NCBI GenBank assembly: GCA_965207275.1
Contig: CBDBMH010000002.1
Coordinates: 496,001 to 560,000, forward strand
Source: Bin22 sp965207275
GTDB taxonomy: Bacteria > Chloroflexota > Dehalococcoidia > Lucifugimonadales > UBA3495
Reading direction: 5' to 3'
DNA: 64,000 bases
The notes under the pieces were generated by a model that was not told the origin of the DNA, searched no databases, and saw only the letters and a list, made by a program, of their open reading frames with translations. Shown here piece after piece: positions 17,549 through 26,612 of this stretch; the first letter of the stretch is position 1; every line of letters begins with the position of its first letter. The translations under genes and the position numbers were made by a program.

Positions 17549-18358
17549 ATGAGCGCCATTGAAGCCTGGGGCGAAATGGTGCGCGTTGAGCACGCGCAGT
17601 CGGACAGGATGCGTGGGGCCCGCCCCGCCGATACCTGGCGCCAGCATGCGTCCCGGTTCCGGGCCGATCCCCACCGTACCGGCGATTCCCAGGTGGAGGC
17701 CATCCGCTCCCACCTGCGTCCCGACGACACGCTGCTCGACGTTGGCGCCGGCGGCGGCCGGTTGGCCCTCCCCCTGGCCCTGTCCTGCCGTCACGTCACC
17801 GCCGTCGAGCCTTCCCCCAGCATGGGTTCCGTGCTGCGAGAAACCGCCCGGGATTACGGCATCGAAAACGTTTCCCTGGTCGAGTCGGGTTGGCTGGATG
17901 CCCGGGTCGACCCCGCGGATGTGGTCCTCTGTTGCAACGTGGTTTACGTAATCCAGGACATCGGGGATTTTGTCCGCAAGTTGCACCGGCACGCTGAACG
18001 CGCCGTGCTGATGGTCATTTTCCAGACATCTCCGTTGGCCCAGGTTCGCGACCTGTGGGAGCAGGTCCACGGCGAGCCCCGGCATCTCTTGCCTTCCCTG
18101 CCCCAGTTCCTTCCTGTGCTGGACGAGCTGGGCATTTCATGCAATACCACCGAGTTGGAACCGCAGCCGTTACGGGTGTATCCCAGCCCGGCGGAAGCGC
18201 GGGATGACATCGCCAGCCGGTTGTTTATCCCCGAGGGCGCCGAGGCTATGGAACGCCTGGAGCGAGCCCTGGAAACTTCGCTCCTGGAACGGGATGGACA
18301 GTGGCATGTCGCGGGAACGGAGCCCGCCCGCCCCTTCCTGGTCTCCTGGGAGACCTAG
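17549..18358 (+). CDS. Class I SAM-dependent methyltransferase
   Basis: 269 residues. The SAM-binding glycine loop is LLDVGAGGGRLALPLA (about 64-79), followed by an acidic residue at the end of strand 2 (VTAVEPSPSM) and the motif DVVLCCNVVYVIQDI (about 124-138) for the later core strands. The C-terminal part is not conserved enough for a substrate guess. The ATG follows GGATAGGAG. A family-A-like palindrome (near 17447) precedes it. Confidence 0.82.
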   Translation: MSAIEAWGEMVRVEHAQSDRMRGARPADTWRQHASRFRADPHRTGDSQVEAIRSHLRPDDTLLDVGAGGGRLALPLALSCRHVTAVEPSPSMGSVLRETARDYGIENVSLVESGWLDARVDPADVVLCCNVVYVIQDIGDFVRKLHRHAERAVLMVIFQTSPLAQVRDLWEQVHGEPRHLLPSLPQFLPVLDELGISCNTTELEPQPLRVYPSPAEARDDIASRLFIPEGAEAMERLERALETSLLERDGQWHVAGTEPARPFLVSWET

Positions 18359-18500
18359 GGGAGCCTGCCTGGAAAATTCCGTAAGGACAGACCTGTGTGT
18401 CCGCCCGGTCTCAGCCACGGAACGACCCCACACGGAACCCTTACCCTCCGCAGCGTCTCCCCTTTCCTTCAGGCAGCGGGACCACGTTTACGGAAGGCCC

Positions 18501-19418
18501 CTAACCGTCCACCCTCGGCATCACGTCCTCCACCAGCGCATCCATCGAGTCCAACAACTGTTGCAGGCTGCCGCACCCGTTGAAGTTAATCTGGAATTGC
18601 TCCAGCCCCGCCTCCTGCCGGTAACGCGTAATATCCGAAGCCACCTCCTCCGGCTTCCCCTGGCCTGTGGGACGCTCCCCGCTTCCGCTGGAACTCCCCG
18701 TAATGTGACTGAAATTCACCCGGAAGCTCATCCGGGTGGGCGGCGCCTCCTCCCGCTCAATTTCGGCGCAGTAGTCCCTCAGGTAACCCTGGTTTTTCAC
18801 CAGCGTGTCCAGCGCCGTCGGAGTGGGCTGCCACACCTGCCCGAAGTGCGCCGCCCGCCGCAGCGACGCCTCGCTCGAGCCACCGATCCACACCGGTGGA
18901 TGCGGCTGCTGCAGCGGCTTGGGATATACGTACATTTTCTCAAAGGAAAAGAACCGCCCCTGGAATGTCGTCGCCCCCGGCTCCCAGCACGCTTGCCAGA
19001 TCCGCAGGTACTCGTCCGTCCGCGCCCCCCGCTGCCGGAAAGGAACCCCCAGCGCCCTGTATTCAGCCTCGTTCCAACCGGAACCCACGCCGATTATCGC
19101 CCTGCCCTGCGACATCTGGTCCAGCGTGGCAATCATCTTGGCCGTAACCACCGGGTTCCGGTAGGGCATTATCAGCACCGATGTACCCAGCATCACCCTG
19201 TTCGTCCGCGCCGCCACGTAGGCCAACGTCATCAGCGGGTCATAAACATTCCGCCACGCCTCGCTCCGCGCCGAGTCGTCCACAATGACGTGGTCATTGA
19301 CGAACAGCGCGTCAAACCCCAGTTCCTCTGCCTTCACGGCGGTCTGGACTATAGCCTCCGTTGTGGCCGGAAATCCCAGGTAGTCGGCGTTGGGCAACCG
19401 AAACGAGTACTGGACCAT
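18501..19418 (-). CDS. LLM-class (luciferase-like) flavin/F420-dependent oxidoreductase
   Basis: 305 residues with a GGGGAGGAG ribosome site just upstream of the ATG. Features of the bacterial luciferase-like TIM-barrel family: AVKAEELGFDALFVNDHV near the N-terminus, MLGTSVLIMPYRNPVVTAKMIATLDQMSQGRAIIGVGSGWNEAEYRALG in the centre (split here as two adjoining conserved blocks), and PHPPVWIGGSSEASLRRAA. Members use F420 or FMN in hydride transfer to varied substrates; which one applies here cannot be told. It is convergent with the methyltransferase gene upstream on the plus strand. Confidence 0.9.
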   Translation of the reverse strand: MVQYSFRLPNADYLGFPATTEAIVQTAVKAEELGFDALFVNDHVIVDDSARSEAWRNVYDPLMTLAYVAARTNRVMLGTSVLIMPYRNPVVTAKMIATLDQMSQGRAIIGVGSGWNEAEYRALGVPFRQRGARTDEYLRIWQACWEPGATTFQGRFFSFEKMYVYPKPLQQPHPPVWIGGSSEASLRRAAHFGQVWQPTPTALDTLVKNQGYLRDYCAEIEREEAPPTRMSFRVNFSHITGSSSGSGERPTGQGKPEEVASDITRYRQEAGLEQFQINFNGCGSLQQLLDSMDALVEDVMPRVDG

Positions 19419-19802
19419 GGCTCCTCCCCTTGGCGGAATGACGGGTGGACAGATTGCCCGCTATCTTACCGGCAACCCTCGCTCGAAACAACCAAACTCT
19501 GCGGAGCAACAGGGCAAACGCGCCTCAAGTGCAGGCTGATACTCTGAACCGCGGTCATGTTGCCCTGAGTCCGCCCTTGGCGGGGGCCCAAAATCCTGCC
19601 CACCAGTCCGGTTCCAGGTCCGAAAGCACGTTTGTAGAACAGATTCTAGACCCTTCGGCGGGGTTCGGCCTGAGCCGGGCCGAAGGGCTCAGAGTAACAG
19701 GTCGATAAGACGGGATTGCCCTGTAATTTAGGGTACATTCACTGACGCCATCGCCGTCCACTGGTATAATGCCGGCCAATCCCAACATTCGGGAGGCTTC
19801 GC
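19419..19802. repeat. Intergenic region with family-A-type repeats
   Basis: A family A copy lies at 19554-19600 and a related palindromic segment at about 19650-19702 (CCCTTCGGCGGGGTTCGGCC and its partner). No gene is supported. Confidence 0.5.
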
Positions 19803-20315
19803 ATGACTCCTCCATCCGAGCATACGAACAGGCGAAGCTCGCCACATCAGGCCTGGGGCCGACCATGGCCCATTCTGGTCCTGCTGTTTGGCTTGACGGC
19901 GCTAACCCTGGCTCTGACCGCCTGCGGCGGTTCTTCCAATACCGGTTCTCCTGATGCCACTGGCTCCACGGAGACGAATGAATGGGACGAGACGGTCACC
20001 TTCTCCGTGGGATGGCTGGATACCCAGCTCATATAAATCCCGGTTGAGAAGTGTGAGATGGTGGTATTCCATCTGGTTGCCTCAGAGAACATAGATGTAA
20101 GATACCGTTCTGTTAGCGACTGGTCAGACCGCCCCGATTATTGGCTATCTTCCGGCCATTGGGGAGGGCACGACGACCTGCGCACAAACGTAATGGCAGA
20201 AGAGACGGGCATCTGGACCCTGTTAGTCCACGGGGGTGATTGGTTGGGAGACAGGACGGTCGACGTCACTGTCTCGTACCGCGTGAACCCGCCCCGAAGC
20301 GGGACCACATGTTAA
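19803..20315 (+). pseudogene. Lipoprotein gene interrupted by one in-frame stop codon
   Basis: The first part (19803-20033) encodes a lipoprotein signal (LFGLTALTLALTAC) and the start of a beta-rich domain. A TAA at 20034-20036 interrupts it. The frame then continues without another stop to 20315 and gives a plausible continuation (MVVFHLVASENIDVRYRS, later GIWTLLVHGGDWLGDRTVDV). Joined, the product would be about 170 residues. The continuity of frame and of beta-strand pattern across the stop favours a nonsense mutation or a sequencing error over two genes. The protein family is not recognised; the second half resembles extracellular beta-sandwich domains. Confidence 0.6.
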
Positions 20316-20395
20316 CTGCCTAACGACCCACCACATGTACCGCGCCACCCGGCGCCGCGCTTGCTTTTACTGACACTACCCACAACGACACGGGA

Positions 20396-20429
20396 GAGCC
20401 GGATGCGGTGAAAGCCGCACGTCCCGTTC
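20396..20429 (+). ncRNA. Group II intron domain V (fossil)
   Basis: The 34 nt begin GAGCCGGATGCGGTGAAAGC and fold as group II intron domain V. The lower stem carries the catalytic AGC (20397-20399), followed by a two-nucleotide bulge (CG, 20420-20421) and an upper stem closed by a GAAA tetraloop. One lower-stem pair is a C-C mismatch (20400 with 20425), a sign of decay. The following 70 bases may hold domain VI remains, ending near a GTCTACCTTACTC sequence. No intron reverse transcriptase is present in the window, so this is a 3' remnant. Confidence 0.7.
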
Positions 20430-20636
20430 GGAAGCAGGCCGACGGAAAAGCGCTCCGCTAATGCGGGGTAACTCGCCGGTGGTCTACCTTACTCGTGGTA
20501 AGTCGGATTAAGCGCCCGGCCGCGCAGAGGTATCCGCAGGCGGGACCTCCGCCCTCGGCAGGCGGGAACCTCGAACCTGGCAGCCGGCTTTGTATCCCTC
20601 GCCGAATTTGTAGGGGTCCGCCTCCGGCGGATGGCT

Positions 20637-20676
20637 GCCCTGGTCTCACCCACGAAACCACCTTAATAGGAACGCT
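20637..20676 (+). repeat. Family D repeat, second copy
   Basis: Matches 14997-15036 closely (shared core CACCCACGAAACCACC). The surrounding 20430-20899 holds no gene I can support. Confidence 0.5.
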
Positions 20677-20899
20677 AACCCAAATAATCTTTTATTCCCA
20701 TGCTTGCCCTAGTATAATTAGCCACAGGCATCATTCATCCTTCCCATCATTCATAAAGCTATGATTTCGTTCAGGCTTGCCCCTTGAAAATCATCCTTCC
20801 ACGCTTCTTCGGTAACTATGTAACTGCCAGGTTCCAGGCGCCGCCCCACCGCCGGTGATCGCCCGCCAGCCTGGAACCGCAAACCGGGAGACAGGTCCC

Positions 20900-21976
20900 A
20901 TGCTCGCCTCGCGACGGCAACCGGCCATTGATCAGCTGCCTTCCCCCTTTCCCGAAGGGTGGTACTTCGTCGCCACCCGCGCCGACATCCGGCGGAAAGG
21001 TCTTCTCAGCAAGGTCTGGATGGGAGAGGACATCATCGTTTGGCGCGACGACCTTGGCGAAATCTGCGTAGCCGAGTCCCATTGTCCCCACCTGGGAGCC
21101 CACCTGGGCCCCGAGGCCGGTGGCCGGGTCTCCGAAGGTCGCCTGGTATGCCCCTTTCACGGCTACCAGTTCGACATCGGCGGCCGGTGCGTCGCCACCC
21201 CTTATGCCGATCCGCCCCGCAACGCTCTCTTACAGGTCTTCGACACCCGGGAAATCAACGGCCTCATCTTCGCCTGGTACGGAATTGACGGCCGCCCGCC
21301 CCAGTGGGAACTCCACCCCGACCGTCCCCAGGCTGAAGGCTGGTCCCGCCCCGCCGTCCGCACCATCCGCTTCCCCGGCCATCCCCAGGAAACCACCGAA
21401 AACTCGGTGGACCTCGCCCACTTCCGCTACGTCCACGGTTACGACAGCTTCGACCGGGTTGGCCGCATCTCGGTGGACGGCGCCCGGCTGGAAAGCTGCT
21501 TCAACTTCAGGTCCGTTCGGAAGCTGGCCGGTTTCAACCTTTTCTCCCTGGACCTTTCCGCCGTCACCCATATCTTTGGTCTCGGCTACTCCTTCGTGGA
21601 AATTCGCGAGCATTCCATTGGCGTAGACTTGCGGCTGTGGGTCCTGGCCACCCCGGTTGACGGTACCCTTGTAGATGTGACCCTCGTCTCCCAGGTGAGG
21701 GAGATCCGCAGCCCCCGGCGCCGACTTATCGGCCTCGGCTTCCTGCCCGTCGGCTGGCGGGCCCCCATGTTCAACAGGTTTATGGCCGCCCAGCAGACGG
21801 GCGACGTTTTGCAGGACGTCGCTATCTGGAGCCGCAAGCGGTACCGTGTCCGTCCCCGCCTCTGTCGTTCCGATGGCGAGATAATGCCCTTCCGCGCCTA
21901 TTGTGCCCAGTTCTATCCCGGACCTCAGGCCCAGTCCAGCATCCCTTCCGAAAGCTCGGACCGGGCCCTGCTATGA
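20900..21976 (+). CDS. Rieske non-heme iron oxygenase, KshA/Neverland-like
   Basis: 358 residues from ATG 20900, chosen for its GGGAG site; a GTG at 20855 is also in frame. The Rieske [2Fe-2S] motif is Cys62-x-His64 (HCPHLGAHLG) and Cys84-x2-His87 (CPFHGYQF). The catalytic iron site follows as ENSVDLAHFRYVHGY (Asn168, Asp171, His174, His179). The arrangement and the ENxVDxxHFxYVH text resemble 3-ketosteroid 9-alpha-hydroxylase and cholesterol 7-desaturase more than ring-hydroxylating dioxygenases. No ferredoxin or reductase gene is next to it. A sterol methyltransferase-like gene lies 4.6 kb downstream, which makes a polycyclic triterpenoid substrate possible but unproven. Confidence 0.87.
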   Translation: MLASRRQPAIDQLPSPFPEGWYFVATRADIRRKGLLSKVWMGEDIIVWRDDLGEICVAESHCPHLGAHLGPEAGGRVSEGRLVCPFHGYQFDIGGRCVATPYADPPRNALLQVFDTREINGLIFAWYGIDGRPPQWELHPDRPQAEGWSRPAVRTIRFPGHPQETTENSVDLAHFRYVHGYDSFDRVGRISVDGARLESCFNFRSVRKLAGFNLFSLDLSAVTHIFGLGYSFVEIREHSIGVDLRLWVLATPVDGTLVDVTLVSQVREIRSPRRRLIGLGFLPVGWRAPMFNRFMAAQQTGDVLQDVAIWSRKRYRVRPRLCRSDGEIMPFRAYCAQFYPGPQAQSSIPSESSDRALL

Positions 21977-22064
21977 CGGGTCCCCATAAATCCGCTGACA
22001 ACTCCCTTCCTATTGGCTGGCGAAGGTTTGGACGGAAGTGACGGGGTCAGGTTCCTGACTACAC

Positions 22065-23954
22065 CCCAAATCCACCACCTAATGGGAGAAAAATGGTTTT
22101 GGGGCTCCTTGATTGGGCCGGTTGGGGCATCGGCTGACGGCTGACAGGTTGGCAGTGGGTTGGCGTGGCAGGAGTAGGCGCTGGAAGGGGATATTGGGGC
22201 GTTGGCCGGCGACGCCAGGGCGAGGTCTATGCCAACCGGTCCTGGAGAAGGGCGCAGTGTCCCTACGGCGGGAGTCCCCGTCGCTTGAATGCCCGTCGGT
22301 AGTGGCGCAGACCGTCCCAGGTCAGGGTGGGCCGTGGGCCAGCGCCGCTATTCTCCGGTGCGCTCCCGCCAGCAGCGGGAAGGATGGATGGCCCCGGGCC
22401 AGCCGGATCAGCAGCTTCCTGGCGTGGCAGACCACCCGTCCGGCCAGATTGATCAGAGCAAAGCGCACCGCCTTGAGCCGCTTGTTCACCCACTGACCGC
22501 CCAGGGCCAACTGCTTGACCGCCGAGTTCAGGTTGAACGCCAGCGCCGCTATCGCCCACCAGGCCGCGTTGGCCCCGAACTGTCCCGACGGCAGCCTCCC
22601 GCCAGCCAAGTCCTCCTTCAGCACACCATGCACCTCCTCGCCCTTCCCGCATCTCTCCCGGTACCACCGCACCACCTCATCTCCCGGTAGCTCCCGGTTA
22701 GTCACTATCCCCCGGATCTTGTACCAGCCCCGGTCCGGCATCTCCATCGCCGGAACCGACAACTCCAGGTCATCCTCCATGCCCGGCAGCGGCGGCCGCC
22801 TCAGCGGCTCCCGGACCGCTATGAAACGGTAGTCGGGATCATTCTTGGAATAAGCCAATCTATCGGGCACGAAGTCCACCTCGGCCCACTCCTGTTCCGT
22901 CTCCACCGCCAACTCCCCCACCATCCGGGGCAACCGGCGCCACTGGCTCTCCTCCACTTCGGCTGCCGCACGCTTGAACCCCTCCGTGACGTCCGCCCCC
23001 ACCGCGAATTCGATCACTCCGAACCGCTCATCCCTCCCCTCGGCGCAGTACCGCAACAACTCAACTTGGTACCCCGCCGTGTCCGACCGCAGCATCACCT
23101 TCACCACGCCCTCCGGCAGATGGGCCAGCGACTCCCGCAACACCCGCAGTTGCTCGAACCCCGCTGGCACGTTGCCGTCCCGGAACTCCGAATGGACCAC
23201 CAGGTCCGCCTCGGCCCAGTAGGTGACCATCGGCTGGTAGGCCTTGTAGCCCTGGTAGCAGTACAGCGCCTCCTGCTTGTAGGTCTCGATCAGCGTCGCG
23301 TCCATGTCCAGCGTCGCCTGCTCCTGCTCCAGGTGGTCCCGGACGAAGCTCATCATCTCGGCGTTGACCTTCCCCAGCCCGCGCAGCGCGCCGCTGGGCG
23401 CGGGTATGTACGCCGTATGGGGCTGCCTGGCCTCCTCCTGAACCGGGTCGTGGAACCGGCCCAGGTACCGGAACACCGCCGACGGAGACGGGACGCTGCG
23501 GCGCCGCCCGCCCCGCCACCGGCTGCCCTCCTCCCGGCGCTCACAAGCCCGCTGCCGGTGCGTCTCCACCCGGCCCAACATCCGGCCCAGACCCTCGTCC
23601 CCTTCCAGCACCCGGAGGTCGTCCACTCCTTCTCCACCGGCCAGATTCAGCAGCACCAGCGCGGTGACCATCTGCCGGTCCGTCCATCCCTGTCCGCCCT
23701 CCTTGACCTTCACGTAGCGCCGGATCGACTCGCCCAGCCCCATCGCATCGGCCATTTCCAGATAGACCGCCAACCCCGACAGCCCCGTCATGCCCCCCGC
23801 GCGATGCTCCGTCCCATACTGGAATGGCAGGACTCCCTGTTGCATAATGACTGCACCTCGTTGGTGATGGTTGTGTTTGTCCCGTAACCATCATAGCCAG
23901 CTTTGCCGCTGGCTCCAACGAGGTCTTTTCCTCCCATTAGGTGGTGGATTTGGG
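22065..23954. mobile_element. Complete IS1380-family insertion sequence
   Basis: 1890 bp. Inverted ends beginning CCCAAATCCACCACCTAATG match for 24 bp (22065-22088 and 23931-23954) and are flanked by the 5-bp duplication TACAC (22060-22064 and 23955-23959). It carries one transposase gene on the minus strand. The right end lies 14 bp from the -35 box of the probable promoter of the RND exporter operon. Confidence 0.92.
22322..23845 (-). CDS. IS1380-family transposase
   Basis: 507 residues. Family marks: a TGLSGLAVYLEMADAMGL N-terminal region, the DDE first acid in TLDMDATLIE (about 193-202), the second in MLRSDTAGYQVELLRYC (about 272-288), and GEEVHGVLKEDLAGGRLPSG for the third (about 418-437), close to the usual IS1380 order and spacing. 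The frame is intact and the element has sharp ends, so it is probably active or only recently inactive. Confidence 0.92.
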   Translation of the reverse strand: MQQGVLPFQYGTEHRAGGMTGLSGLAVYLEMADAMGLGESIRRYVKVKEGGQGWTDRQMVTALVLLNLAGGEGVDDLRVLEGDEGLGRMLGRVETHRQRACERREEGSRWRGGRRRSVPSPSAVFRYLGRFHDPVQEEARQPHTAYIPAPSGALRGLGKVNAEMMSFVRDHLEQEQATLDMDATLIETYKQEALYCYQGYKAYQPMVTYWAEADLVVHSEFRDGNVPAGFEQLRVLRESLAHLPEGVVKVMLRSDTAGYQVELLRYCAEGRDERFGVIEFAVGADVTEGFKRAAAEVEESQWRRLPRMVGELAVETEQEWAEVDFVPDRLAYSKNDPDYRFIAVREPLRRPPLPGMEDDLELSVPAMEMPDRGWYKIRGIVTNRELPGDEVVRWYRERCGKGEEVHGVLKEDLAGGRLPSGQFGANAAWWAIAALAFNLNSAVKQLALGGQWVNKRLKAVRFALINLAGRVVCHARKLLIRLARGHPSFPLLAGAHRRIAALAHGPP

Positions 23955-23968
23955 TACACCCTTTTGCC

Positions 23969-23998
23969 TTGTATCCTGAATGGGGATTGTTGTATAGT
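23969..23998 (+). promoter_or_regulatory. Probable promoter of the RND exporter-methyltransferase operon
   Basis: TTGTAT (23969-23974) and TATAGT (23993-23998) are 18 bases apart. The predicted transcript would start near 24005 with a leader of about 118 nt. The IS1380 right end lies just upstream. Confidence 0.5.
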
Positions 23999-24051
23999 CC
24001 CGAATTACTCGTTCAGAGGTTCCCAGGATGAAGTGGGCGTTTTGGCGAAGA

Positions 24052-24101
24052 TCAACTGACCCATGTATCCTTCAACTAACATTCCATCAACTCTCAGTTG
24101 A
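24052..24101 (+). repeat. Array of TCAACT half-sites in the leader
   Basis: TCAACT occurs at 24052, 24072 and 24087, and inverted as AGTTGA at 24096; the last two form the dyad TCAACT-CTC-AGTTGA. Such clusters are typical of repressor sites. The ribosome site AAAGGGGG follows at about 24105. Confidence 0.4.
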
Positions 24102-24122
24102 CCTAAAGGGGGACTCTTCACT

Positions 24123-26600
24123 TTGGACCGAACACTCACTTTCCTCGCCCGGCTGGTTACGGCCCGCCCCTGGCTGACCCTTCTGGCCCTCCTGGTCGTT
24201 ACCGTCGCACTGGGCTATGGCGCCGTTCACCGCGCTCCCCCGCCGGAAACCAGGGCCACCCTGCCCCAGGGCAGCGCCGTCGCCGAGGCGTTGCACGATA
24301 TAGAAGATCTATTTACTGAAACCGGCGAAGCCAGCGTCGTAACCCTTCTCTTCCGGGGCAACGCCCTCACCCCCGCCGGCCTTGCCCAGATGGACTCCCT
24401 GGTCGCCGAAATCGCCGCCGAACCCAGCGTGGCCGAACTGTTGGCGCCGGGCGACCCGGTCATAGCCCCTTCCCATCTGGTCATGGCCCTGCTCCAGGTC
24501 CCCAACTTTGATTCCGTCTCCCAGGCCGACATAGACAACCTCCAGGGTCCCCCGGAAATCCTGGGCGCCATCGACGCCATGACCGGTGAAGATTCCGACG
24601 GCACGCCCGTCGCCATCGCCACCATCCGTGTCCTTAATACGGGCGACGACCGCGTCAAGATCGCCGAGCGTCGCATCCTCGCCCTCGCCCAGGCCGACCA
24701 GGGGCCGCTCGAGGTGAGCAGCGTTTCCCGCATCGTAATCGAGGACGAGTACGTTAGGGCCACCGAGGAGGGAATGGCTCCCCTGGTTGGGCTGGCCTTC
24801 CTGCTCATCGCCGCCCTCATCCTCCTCTTCATGCGCACCATCTCCGACCTGCTCCTGACCATCTTCGGTCTGCTCATGTCCATCATCTGGATAGTCGGGG
24901 CGGAGGGTTGGCTTGGTCCCAACGCCCTCGGCCTCACCGGCCCGCCCAACTCCCTCACTACCATGGTGCCCATCATCATCATTGGCCTGACCGTGGACTA
25001 CGCCATCCAGATAGTCTCCCACTACCGGGAGCAGCGCAACGCCGGCGAGAACGTTCTGTCCGCCGTCCGCGCCGGTTTCCGCAATGTAGCCGTTCCCCTG
25101 GTGTTGGCCGCCATCACTACCATCGTCAGCCTGCTGGCCAGCCTCTTTTCCCCCATCGAAATCGTAGGCGACTTTGGCATCATCGCCGGCCTGGGCGTGG
25201 GAATGAGCCTCATCGTCATGCTGACTTTGGTGCCGGCCGGCCGCACCATCATCGACCGCCGCCGCGAGGCCCGGGGCCGGCTGAACCCGCCCCGTCCCAT
25301 TGCCAACGCCCTGCCCGGCGTCAGCGGCCTGGCCGGCCTGCTGGGTCGCAGCATTACCCGCGCTCCGGGACCCTACCTCATTGGGGTGCTGGTAGTTACC
25401 GCCGCCCTGGGATACGCCGCCACCGACCTTGAATCCGAGTTCAGTATCCGCGACATCCTGCCCCGGGGCGGCGACCTGCTGGCCGATATGAACACCCTCG
25501 ATGTGTCCGTCGGCGGTTCCACCGAGATGGCCACCGTGCTGCTGAGGGCGGAGGTAACCGAGGCCCGAACCCTCCTGAATATTCAGGACCTTACCGACGC
25601 ATTCCTGGACGAACGCCGCCGTCCGGCCGCTGCGGCCGGCCCCATCCAAGCCTCCTTTGACCTCGTGCTGCGGGACTGGGTGGATGACAGCGGCGCCCCC
25701 GGCGACAATTTTGACCCCGACCTGGCGGCCCTCTTCGGGCAGGCCACCGCCGGGGTGCAGGTCGATCCGGTGCTGATGCAGGAATTCATCGACCGGCTGG
25801 AAGCCAGCGACCCCTCGGTAAGGCGCCTGTTGATCAACGACCCCCAGGGCATCGACGTCATGCTGGTCCAGTTCCCCACCTACTCCGGCGACCCCGCCCT
25901 CACCAAGCTTATCCAGTCCGATATTGAGGGTCTCTGGTTTGGGGATGACGATGCCATCACCGCCACCTCCGAAAGCATCATTTCCGTGACCGTTACCGAC
26001 TCCATCACCGAGCGGCAGACCGAGGCCATCACCACCACCATCCTGGCCGCTCTTACCGTCCTGGCCGTCTTCTTCTGGGTCACCGTGCGCCAGCCGGCCC
26101 TGGCCGTAATCGCCGTGGGCCCCATCGTGCTGGTGTTGATCTCCGTCCTGGGCACCATGGCCCTCCTGGGCATTCCCTATACCATCATCACCTCCATCAT
26201 CACCGCCCTTTCCATCGGCATCGGCGTTGACTACACTATCCACATGATCCACCGCTACCGGGAGGAGTATTCCGTCGAGCGCGACCCGGAGCAGGCCGCC
26301 GTCCGTACCCTGGCCACCACCGGCTCCGCCCTGCTGGGGTCCGCCCTGACCACCGCCCTGGGTCTTGGCGTGCTGGTGGCCTCCCCCCTGGCCGCGTCCC
26401 AGCAGTTCGGCTTTACCGCGGCCATCACCATCGCCTACTCCCTCATAGTCTCCATTCTGGTCGTCCCGGCCGCCATGACCTTCTGGGGCGCCTACCAGAA
26501 CATGAAGCTGCGTTCCAACGTCCGGCGTTGGGCCGAGGAACTGGACATGGAGATTGAAGCCGTCCACCGTCGCCACGAGCTTGACTCGGAAGCAACGTAA
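24123..26600 (+). CDS. RND/MMPL-family exporter (HAE3/HpnN-like)
   Basis: 825 residues from TTG 24123, supported by AAAGGGGG at about 24105-24112. Two repeats are visible, each with a first membrane helix (WLTLLALLVVTVALGYGAV; YLIGVLVVTAALGYAA), a large periplasmic domain, and a block of five helices. Each repeat has the proton-relay type motif in its fourth helix: IIGLTVDYAIQIVSHYREQ and IGIGVDYTIHMIHRYREEY. This size and layout match the exporters that move hopanoids and other lipids or the MMPL lipid transporters. The next gene, 12 bp downstream, looks like a sterol C-methyltransferase, so a sterol or triterpenoid cargo is a reasonable inference. Confidence 0.9.
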   Translation: MDRTLTFLARLVTARPWLTLLALLVVTVALGYGAVHRAPPPETRATLPQGSAVAEALHDIEDLFTETGEASVVTLLFRGNALTPAGLAQMDSLVAEIAAEPSVAELLAPGDPVIAPSHLVMALLQVPNFDSVSQADIDNLQGPPEILGAIDAMTGEDSDGTPVAIATIRVLNTGDDRVKIAERRILALAQADQGPLEVSSVSRIVIEDEYVRATEEGMAPLVGLAFLLIAALILLFMRTISDLLLTIFGLLMSIIWIVGAEGWLGPNALGLTGPPNSLTTMVPIIIIGLTVDYAIQIVSHYREQRNAGENVLSAVRAGFRNVAVPLVLAAITTIVSLLASLFSPIEIVGDFGIIAGLGVGMSLIVMLTLVPAGRTIIDRRREARGRLNPPRPIANALPGVSGLAGLLGRSITRAPGPYLIGVLVVTAALGYAATDLESEFSIRDILPRGGDLLADMNTLDVSVGGSTEMATVLLRAEVTEARTLLNIQDLTDAFLDERRRPAAAAGPIQASFDLVLRDWVDDSGAPGDNFDPDLAALFGQATAGVQVDPVLMQEFIDRLEASDPSVRRLLINDPQGIDVMLVQFPTYSGDPALTKLIQSDIEGLWFGDDDAITATSESIISVTVTDSITERQTEAITTTILAALTVLAVFFWVTVRQPALAVIAVGPIVLVLISVLGTMALLGIPYTIITSIITALSIGIGVDYTIHMIHRYREEYSVERDPEQAAVRTLATTGSALLGSALTTALGLGVLVASPLAASQQFGFTAAITIAYSLIVSILVVPAAMTFWGAYQNMKLRSNVRRWAEELDMEIEAVHRRHELDSEAT

Positions 26601-26612
26601 AAAAGAAACGTT

